A stretch of 10,178 nucleotides of DNA, from NCBI GenBank assembly GCA_964352905.1, contig CAYGTS010000098.1:1-10178 (forward strand), given 5' to 3'. The notes under the pieces are model-generated. The model was not told the origin of the DNA. It did no database searches and saw nothing but the letters and a program-made list of their open reading frames with translations. The DNA is from CAYGTS01 sp964352905. GTDB lineage: Bacteria; Pseudomonadota; Gammaproteobacteria; JAHCLG01. This document shows positions 5,701-10,178 of the stretch, in pieces. How positions within the stretch are numbered: position 1 is the stretch's first letter; the number at the start of each line of letters is the position of its first letter. Both the position numbers and the translations under genes were made by a program.

Positions 5701-8628
5701 TAATGTTGTTTGATTAGTATCGCGTTGTATTTTTAATGCATTTAATAAATGTTCAAATGGTAAGTTTTGATGTTCGAAACTGTTCAACACCATTGCTTTA
5801 ACACAGCGCAAAATATCTGCAGCAGATTGATCATTTGATAATGTAATACGTAATGGAAGTATGTTGATGAAAAAACCAATTAAATTCTCGAGTTCTGCTT
5901 GATTACGTCCTGCAACCGTAGTACCAATACAAAGATCAAGACGATTAGTATATTGGCTAATCGTCACCGCTAAACTAGCATATAAAACAATAAAAAATGT
6001 GCTTTGCTCTTGTTGGCAGTAAGCAATTAGTTTATCCACTAATTCTTGTGGATAACGACACTGCACCATTGACGCTCGCCATGCTAACTTTGCTGAAGGA
6101 GGATAGTCATAAAACAATTCCAAATTATTATCATAGCCTTTCAAAGCCCTTTTCCAATAATCAAGCTCGGCACTCAAAGCCTGTTGACGCTGCCAAACAG
6201 CAAAATCTGGATATTGTACTGGTAGCGGCGGTAGTTCGGCAGGCGTGCCTGCCAACTCTGCCTGATAGAGTAGCTTTAATTCTTTATATAAAATTCCCTG
6301 TGACCAACCATCAGCAATAATGTGGTGTAAATTAAAAAGTATAAGATCACGCGAGTGTGTTTCAACACGCAAGACTTTCACTCTAATTAATGCATCATTA
6401 GATAAATCAAATTCATAACTCGATTCTCGGTTGACATGAGCTTGAATGTCTTGTTCATTGATAGTTATGGCAGGAATATCAATCGTTAATTTTTCTGCAA
6501 TAACTTGTATAGGTAGATTATTTTCTGGTAACACATGAATAGTGGTTCTTAATGCATCGTGCCTTGCAATTAATTTATGAATAGCAGCATGCACGATAGT
6601 AATAGATAACGGTTTATCATCAAGCTGAAAGCCAAACACAAGATTAAAGCTGGTACGCTGCTCTGGGATATGCTCGTGAATAATCCAAAGCCGTTCTTGC
6701 ATATAAGATAAAGGGATCGCTTGAGAATGATTTATGCGATCAATACAATTTGCAATAAGCTTAGCATTATTTTCTGCTAAAGCACGATCAATATTTTCGC
6801 ACAATATTTCTAATACCGGATACTCAAATATGTAACTCACCGGTAATTCAATACCAAAAGCTTGGCGTATTCTGGAAAATAATTGTGTAGCAAGTAATGA
6901 ATGTCCTCCCAAAATAAAGAAGTTACTCGTGACACTCATGCTGGGCAAAACTTCATTATGTTGTTGTAAAAGTTGCTGCCAAATCTCGTAGACAATCTGC
7001 TCAGTTGATGTTCGCGGTAAAACAATCTCATTTGTTTTATCTTCAACAATCAGATCAGGCAATTTTAGTCTATCAATTTTATTGTTAGACAAACGGGGCA
7101 ACGCGGGGAGCACTTGATAAAGTGTTGGTACCATATAAGTTGGCAATTTCTCAGTTAAATAATCGCGTAATTCTTCTATCGATATTAGATTAGCTGACTG
7201 CAACACAACATAAGCGGCAAGTTGCGGAGTTTTTGATGATAAAGGCCAGCCAATAACAGCTGATTCGACAATAGCAGAATGGGTATTGATGTTTTTTTCA
7301 ACTTGGCGAATATCAACCCGATAACCTCGCACTTTAACTTCGTAATCTGCACGACCTAATAATTCTATAACACCATTTTCCAAATAACGTCCTAAATCAC
7401 CAGTACAATACAATCTAGAACCTTGTTTACCAAAAGGGTTTGCTATAAAACGTTCTGCGGTCAATCCTGGTTGTCTCCAATAGCCTCTTGCTAACCCTAC
7501 ACTCTCAACATAAACTTGTCCCATAATCCCTGTCGGAGAGACTTGAAAATTATCATCTAAAATAAACACTTTTGTATTATGTATCGGCTTACCGACTGGA
7601 ACAAAACCACTATCGTGCATTTGATCTTCACGTTCACAATAGCAAATATCATTGATCTCAGTACAGCCATAATTGTACCAAGCTTGCGCACCAGAAAAAG
7701 TCTTGTAAAGGCGTTGTAATAATTCCGTAGGGCAAGCCTCAAGTGAAATGAAAAAATATTGCAAATGAATCAGTGATTTTGACTGTTTTTTTACCTCATC
7801 GAGTATTAAATTTAATTCAGACGGAAAGGTATAAAGTCGAGTAACTTTCCAATACTCCAGTTCACGCACTAGTGCTGACACATCTTTTACAGTCTTATCA
7901 TCAATAAAGACTTGAGAAACTCCTTTGAGTAACCCAGCAAATATTTCTTTCGTTGCAACAGCAAAAGACATCGAGGTTTTTTGCGCAATTATTTCATCTT
8001 CGTTGAATGGCGCTCGCTGCCATAACGCATGTAACCAATTTAATAATTGCCGATGTGGTATTAACACACCTTTAGGGATCCCTGTTGGGCCTGATGTGTA
8101 GAGTATAAAAGCAAGTTGTTTGGAACTAATTGAAGGCACCAAAACGTCTGTTCGTTGCAACCTGATCTTAGGATCGTTTAATGTAACAAGTATTGCGCAC
8201 GTTAGTTGGAAGCGTTCTAATAATTCTGGAGCTGTTATAATGAAAGACAATTTGGCATCATTAACAACATTTTCTAAATACTCTTGCGGGTTTTGTGGTT
8301 CTAATGGTACAAAACAGCCTCCAGCCTTGAGCACGCCTAATACCGCAATCAGAAAATCGGGAGAACGATTAATACAAATACCTACTGCTTGCTCTAATTG
8401 TAAGTTTTGCTGGATAAGATAATGAGCCACTTGATTCGATCGCGCATCCAATTCAGCATAGCTTAATTTTTTCTTATGACTTAAACCCGCAATCGCATTG
8501 GGTAAATGCTCAACCTGTTGCCTAAACAAATCAAGAATACTTTGAGAATCATCGATCGGTTGTTCAAATTGCTGGGCAAAATTTACTAGGTGCTCATGAT
8601 CATTGAGAATAAAATCTGAAACTTTCAA
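2719..8628 (-). CDS. Two-module NRPS: A-PCP-C-A-PCP-TE
   Basis: This is a 1969-aa cytoplasmic peptide synthetase. A1 spans about 30-520 (LSYAEL 55-60; YTSGPTGIPKG 177-187; YNYGCTE 318-324; CTGD 408-411; K517 in the A10 motif). PCP1 spans about 540-612, with carrier Ser577 in LGGHSL. The C domain spans about 637-1070 (SYMQERLW; RHDALRT 689-695; HHIIADG 768-774 with catalytic H769; NLPFE). A2 spans about 1095-1600 (YTSGSTGKPKG 1257-1267; NNYGCTE 1397-1403; RTGD 1490-1493; K1594). PCP2 has Ser1649. The TE spans about 1711-1965, with G-W-S1777-S-G, Asp1804 and His1944. With no N-terminal C domain it is an initiation-plus-termination enzyme giving a dipeptide-like product. No epimerase or methyltransferase domain is present. 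The start is TTG with AGAAGGA 8 nt upstream; the first in-frame ATG is far too late. Both A pockets lack the usual alpha-amine Asp (see findings). The substrates are unknown. Confidence 0.96.
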   Translation of the reverse strand: MKVSDFILNDHEHLVNFAQQFEQPIDDSQSILDLFRQQVEHLPNAIAGLSHKKKLSYAELDARSNQVAHYLIQQNLQLEQAVGICINRSPDFLIAVLGVLKAGGCFVPLEPQNPQEYLENVVNDAKLSFIITAPELLERFQLTCAILVTLNDPKIRLQRTDVLVPSISSKQLAFILYTSGPTGIPKGVLIPHRQLLNWLHALWQRAPFNEDEIIAQKTSMSFAVATKEIFAGLLKGVSQVFIDDKTVKDVSALVRELEYWKVTRLYTFPSELNLILDEVKKQSKSLIHLQYFFISLEACPTELLQRLYKTFSGAQAWYNYGCTEINDICYCEREDQMHDSGFVPVGKPIHNTKVFILDDNFQVSPTGIMGQVYVESVGLARGYWRQPGLTAERFIANPFGKQGSRLYCTGDLGRYLENGVIELLGRADYEVKVRGYRVDIRQVEKNINTHSAIVESAVIGWPLSSKTPQLAAYVVLQSANLISIEELRDYLTEKLPTYMVPTLYQVLPALPRLSNNKIDRLKLPDLIVEDKTNEIVLPRTSTEQIVYEIWQQLLQQHNEVLPSMSVTSNFFILGGHSLLATQLFSRIRQAFGIELPVSYIFEYPVLEILCENIDRALAENNAKLIANCIDRINHSQAIPLSYMQERLWIIHEHIPEQRTSFNLVFGFQLDDKPLSITIVHAAIHKLIARHDALRTTIHVLPENNLPIQVIAEKLTIDIPAITINEQDIQAHVNRESSYEFDLSNDALIRVKVLRVETHSRDLILFNLHHIIADGWSQGILYKELKLLYQAELAGTPAELPPLPVQYPDFAVWQRQQALSAELDYWKRALKGYDNNLELFYDYPPSAKLAWRASMVQCRYPQELVDKLIAYCQQEQSTFFIVLYASLAVTISQYTNRLDLCIGTTVAGRNQAELENLIGFFINILPLRITLSNDQSAADILRCVKAMVLNSFEHQNLPFEHLLNALKIQRDTNQTTLVPIIIRHQNFPMTDDVRKWYTEPQIEKTAIATTKTTPNELDWQFYGDGNYLELMLEYASNLFSEETIKQLITHHQMILKTLLTQPKARLRDIVKLTPHERDILAKLNMTERSLLARVNLGELFDQQVLKHAKELACVSVRGGVQGSADLEQKSLTYEELQQRVNLLTRRLKAKQIGAESIVGVWCDRSESLLISLLSILKLGACYVPLDKSYPLAYLSDILCDVKANVVLGQGSMPASFEVAMSESCWIDVTTSELSQAAEKFDLIDSYSVKPSQLACIAYTSGSTGKPKGVMVSYGQLQNCLSGIWDYFETEAKPVVLQKTALNFVVSLKEILSSVLSGWLQVMVEDKLVRDNEMLQRIIEEWQVSRVYLLPSHLQSLLSESNATKRLQSLRHIVTAGEALPRELCLQLKQSIGKAALWNNYGCTELNDVTYYAALEFSSNEKVLFAPIGRPIQNTRVYILDEDLRQVPLGVEGELYVESVGLSRGYWRRPGLTAERFIADPYSVEAGGRFYRTGDRVRCLANGELEFIGRQDFEVKIRGYRVDVRQVESVLNAEAMIEQAVVSGVSQTHLVAYLVVDKERFDLSALRARVSACLPTYMQPTLYSVLENLPRLPNGKLDRLSLPEPDISVNQTEYEAPRGDVERVITGMFSDLLSVATVGRHDNFFNLGGHSLNAAKLISKINTTFSSNISLIDFFAKPTAMKLSQHIIDSPNIVLSNDVSIIIPIENRYHADHIFCVHPIGGQIFHYLELANTLSEIANIYGIIPPSQYHLPWSELVNIYCDEIQAYQTRGSYRFVGWSSGGLLAMAIASELEKRHCTIDYIGLIDSKFISVQAKQDNRLTFITILNIIASLRKQEFSNAEINDLIDLLNSKNWTEAVFDSDQKQQATKVILSYLKINANYTVVNDLLSGLDVTKYYLSLLSGYEPVVIGENTFLYLAKDNLLPFESNQLIQCVNAKNIRKLEGNHYSVLLQKEKAKKLGHVMKEDIQQIL

Positions 8629-8636
8629 TAAATCGA

Positions 8637-8643
8637 TCCTTCT
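8637..8643 (-). promoter_or_regulatory. NRPS ribosome binding site overlapping upstream stop
   Basis: AGAAGGA lies 8 nt before the TTG start at 8628-8626 and shares bases with the dioxygenase TAG stop (8642-8644). It decides the non-ATG start of the NRPS and points to coupled translation of dioxygenase and NRPS from one mRNA. Confidence 0.75.
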
Positions 8644-9589
8644 AGTTATGATTAGTTGGATATGGCTCCGCCATGCAAACCACTATTTTACGTTTACCTT
8701 CATAAGGCGTGCGACCATGTGAAACTAGCATATTGTCCACAAGCAAAAGGTCATTTTTTTTCCAAGGAAATAATCTGATATTATTTTGAAAAACATAGCG
8801 AATGTGTTCAAGATAATCATGATCAATTTGCGTACCATCTCCAAAATAAGTATTACGTGGCAAACCTTCTTCTCCAAACATATGCAATAATGCTGCTTGG
8901 TGAGTTTTATCAAATGCAGTAATATGAAATAAATGCGCTTGATTAAACCATAGCGCTTGCTTTGTCAACGGATGAGTTGCAAAAGCTTCACAAACTTGGC
9001 TCGTTCTGAGTTCATCACCAAACCATTGATAATCGATATCATGCTGTTGACAATAAATCTCGACTTCCCGTTTTTGAGTCGTTCCAAACACTTCCGACCA
9101 AGGTAAATCGATGCCCTTCTTAAAGTTTCGAACATATTTGACTTTTTTTTGTTTAAATTCATTTTTAACATCATGATGCAGTGCCTGCGTCACATGAACC
9201 ATATCAGCTAATGGCGTTTCACCGCCTCGCGCGGCTGGCAAAATACAGTGAAACAATAACTTTAACGGCCAGGATCGTTGATAAGAATTTTCACAATGCT
9301 GGGGAATTGAGAGTGTTTGAGGATACTCTGTAGATGTATAGAGGTTTTTACCTATATTTTTTCGCGATGTTGAACGATAATTGTAAGTAAGCAATTCGTC
9401 AAAAAATAAACTTGTGATGAACTCAAAATTATTGATTTCACCAAACCCTCTAAACAATATAGCTTTTTTTTCTGCTAAAATTTGGCTTAAATCAGATCGG
9501 TTTTTTTTAGCCCAATCACTTAGTGCACCTACTCCATCTTGCGGAGAGATAATAAAAGGCAGTAATTCAGTTTGAATGGAACAATTCAT
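8642..9589 (-). CDS. SyrP/TauD-family Fe(II)/2-oxoglutarate dioxygenase
   Basis: This is a cytoplasmic non-heme iron oxygenase of 315 aa from the chosen start. Numbered from that start, the iron facial triad is H98-x-E100 in QHCENSYQRSWP plus H291 in NMLVSHGRTP. Arg300, in GKRKIVV, is the likely 2-oxoglutarate carboxylate ligand. The N-terminal ILFRGF, the GGETPLAD block near 122-129 and the late LLVDNMLVSHGR are typical of the SyrP-like branch of the TauD/TfdA family. SyrP beta-hydroxylates carrier-bound Asp in syringomycin synthesis. Two starts exist: ATG at 9601 and ATG at 9589. I choose 9589 because GGAG (9596-9599) stands 6 nt before it, while 9601 has no good site; the longer form adds only MEIT. 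The gene is 13 bp upstream of the NRPS, so it probably hydroxylates an NRPS precursor or carrier-bound residue. The residue modified is unknown. Confidence 0.93.
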   Translation of the reverse strand: MNCSIQTELLPFIISPQDGVGALSDWAKKNRSDLSQILAEKKAILFRGFGEINNFEFITSLFFDELLTYNYRSTSRKNIGKNLYTSTEYPQTLSIPQHCENSYQRSWPLKLLFHCILPAARGGETPLADMVHVTQALHHDVKNEFKQKKVKYVRNFKKGIDLPWSEVFGTTQKREVEIYCQQHDIDYQWFGDELRTSQVCEAFATHPLTKQALWFNQAHLFHITAFDKTHQAALLHMFGEEGLPRNTYFGDGTQIDHDYLEHIRYVFQNNIRLFPWKKNDLLLVDNMLVSHGRTPYEGKRKIVVCMAEPYPTNHN

Positions 9590-9595
9590 GGTGAT

Positions 9596-9599
9596 CTCC
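9596..9599 (-). promoter_or_regulatory. Ribosome binding site deciding dioxygenase start
   Basis: GGAG lies 6 nt before the ATG at 9589-9587 and overlaps the other candidate ATG (9601-9599). This makes the inner ATG the better start. Confidence 0.65.
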
Positions 9600-9601
9600 A
9601 T

Positions 9602-9767
9602 TCACTAAGGCAATATCCAACATTTTAGTACTACAAAATTAATGAATAGCTATTGTATAGTAAGCCCTAGCAAATGTCATTATTAAACTTAGAATTTACG
9701 AAAACGAATATTTTTGGCAATAGTTTCGCTTTCTATAGGACAAGCACTATTTTTAAATAATTCTTAA
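9602..9767. other. AT-rich intergenic region upstream of the operon
   Basis: Apart from the putative promoter (9652-9680) I see no gene, RNA or clear operator here. The part from about 9740 to 9767 may still be degraded IS3-family sequence, because an unclear NNS*RVHRIY-like reading reaches back to about 9754. Confidence 0.4.
9652..9680 (-). promoter_or_regulatory. Putative sigma70 promoter of the NRPS operon
   Basis: On the minus strand, a -35-like ATGACA (9675-9680, one mismatch to TTGACA) is separated by 17 nt from a -10-like TACAAT (9652-9657, one mismatch to TATAAT). Transcription would start near 9645, leaving a leader of about 55 nt before the dioxygenase ATG at 9589. I saw no obvious operator or Fur-type palindrome around it. 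In AT-rich DNA such matches arise by chance, so confidence is moderate. Confidence 0.5.
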
Positions 9768-10163
9768 CGAGTTCACCGAATATATTGTGAATTACAGCTT
9801 AATATTAAAATTAAACCCAAAAAAGGCTTGGTCCTAGAACAAAAGTTACTCTCACTCAACCACAACAATTAAACCATACCTGGTCACTTGATTATATGAG
9901 TGACGCGCTAGCTCATGGCGACGATTTCAACTGCCAATGTAATTGATGACGCTAATCGTGAAGCATTAAGTATTTTAGTTTCCTATTCATTGCCATCAAC
10001 AAAAATAACGCACTAGATCGATCACATTGTTTTGTGGCGAGGCTATCCAAAAAATTTACGTGTTGATAATGGACCAGAAGGCATTTCAAGTAGCATGCTC
10101 AAATGGGCAAAAAAGCAGAAGATTAATTGTATCTGCTCACCCCCTTTAGCTTTATATTTACCA
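9768..10163 (+). pseudogene. Decayed IS3-family transposase (OrfB) remnant
   Basis: Joined across frames, the plus strand reads as the DDE (rve) transposase of an IS3-family element. The pieces are RVHRIYCELQLNIKIKPKK (9768-9824), then LTQPQQLNHTWSLDYMSDALAHGDDF (from 9851), then NVIDDANREALS (9936 on), then IDHIVLWRGYPKNLRVDNGPE (10017-10079). The catalytic Asp of WSLDYMSD and the Asp of VDNGPE are visible; the final Glu is missing. There is a frame change near 9825-9850, another near 9930, an in-frame TAG at 10014-10016, and no intact start. The similarity may reach back to about 9754. It stops at 10163, where a copy of the dispersed repeat end begins. It is non-functional, and lies head-to-head with the NRPS operon promoter. 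Confidence 0.85.
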
Positions 10164-10178
10164 GAACGTTCAGATTTG
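10164..10178 (+). repeat. Partial second copy of the repeat terminus, cut by window end
   Basis: The 15 bases GAACGTTCAGATTTG are identical to 1646-1660, the left end of the 120-bp element. The copy starts directly after the transposase remnant and continues beyond the window, so its full length is unknown. A 15-base identity that coincides exactly with an element end is unlikely to be chance. Confidence 0.65.

Noticed and set aside
8725..9174. Two small minus-strand frames inside the dioxygenase
   Set aside because: They are out of frame with a gene whose metal-binding residues and family motifs are intact. Neither has a ribosome site or recognisable content.
9590..9601. Upstream ATG at 9601 as the dioxygenase start
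   Set aside because: No good ribosome site precedes it, whereas GGAG sits 6 nt before the ATG at 9589. The four extra residues add no conserved feature.
9602..9767. Riboswitch or Fur-type operator in the operon leader
   Set aside because: The leader after the putative promoter is only about 55 nt, with no clear conserved stem set and no Fur-like palindrome that I could recognise.
1646..10178. CRISPR array
   Set aside because: Only two distant copies of the short repeat exist, with no regular spacing and no cas genes.

Overview
The window is an AT-rich bacterial chromosomal segment holding a small nonribosomal peptide (NRPS) biosynthetic locus. Hand counts give about 31% to 45% G+C depending on the region. 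Gene style, Shine-Dalgarno sites and the IS3-family transposase remnant suggest a low-GC gammaproteobacterium, perhaps a Legionella/Coxiella-like lineage. No rRNA, tRNA or housekeeping gene is present to fix the taxonomy, so this is a weak guess.

All four intact genes are on the minus strand, so transcription runs from high to low coordinates. A sigma70-like promoter near 9652-9680 is followed by a SyrP/TauD-type Fe(II)/2-oxoglutarate dioxygenase (8642-9589). Thirteen bases later comes a two-module NRPS (2719-8628; 1969 aa; A-PCP-C-A-PCP-TE). A standalone alpha/beta-hydrolase with a Cys nucleophile (1796-2722) overlaps the NRPS by an ATGA junction. After a 243-bp gap with a 120-bp near-palindromic repeat lies a 14-TM DHA2-type MFS exporter (89-1552). 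At 9768-10163, plus strand, is a decayed IS3-family transposase, which ends exactly where another copy of the repeat terminus begins and runs off the window.

A working model, partly inferred: the two A domains load two building blocks, the C domain joins them, and the Ser-Asp-His thioesterase releases or cyclises a dipeptide-like product. The dioxygenase would hydroxylate a free or carrier-bound building block. The Cys hydrolase could act as an acyl/aminoacyl shuttle of the SyrC/CmaE kind or as an editing thioesterase. The MFS protein would export the product.

The most unusual feature is that both A domains lack the Asp that normally holds the substrate alpha-amino group (A223 and V1303 in its place). 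They share a related noncanonical pocket (x-V-K-x-x-x-N-D-x-K), so the substrates are probably not ordinary alpha-amino acids bound in the ordinary way. No phosphopantetheinyl transferase, regulator or separate carrier protein lies in the window, so the locus depends on genes elsewhere.
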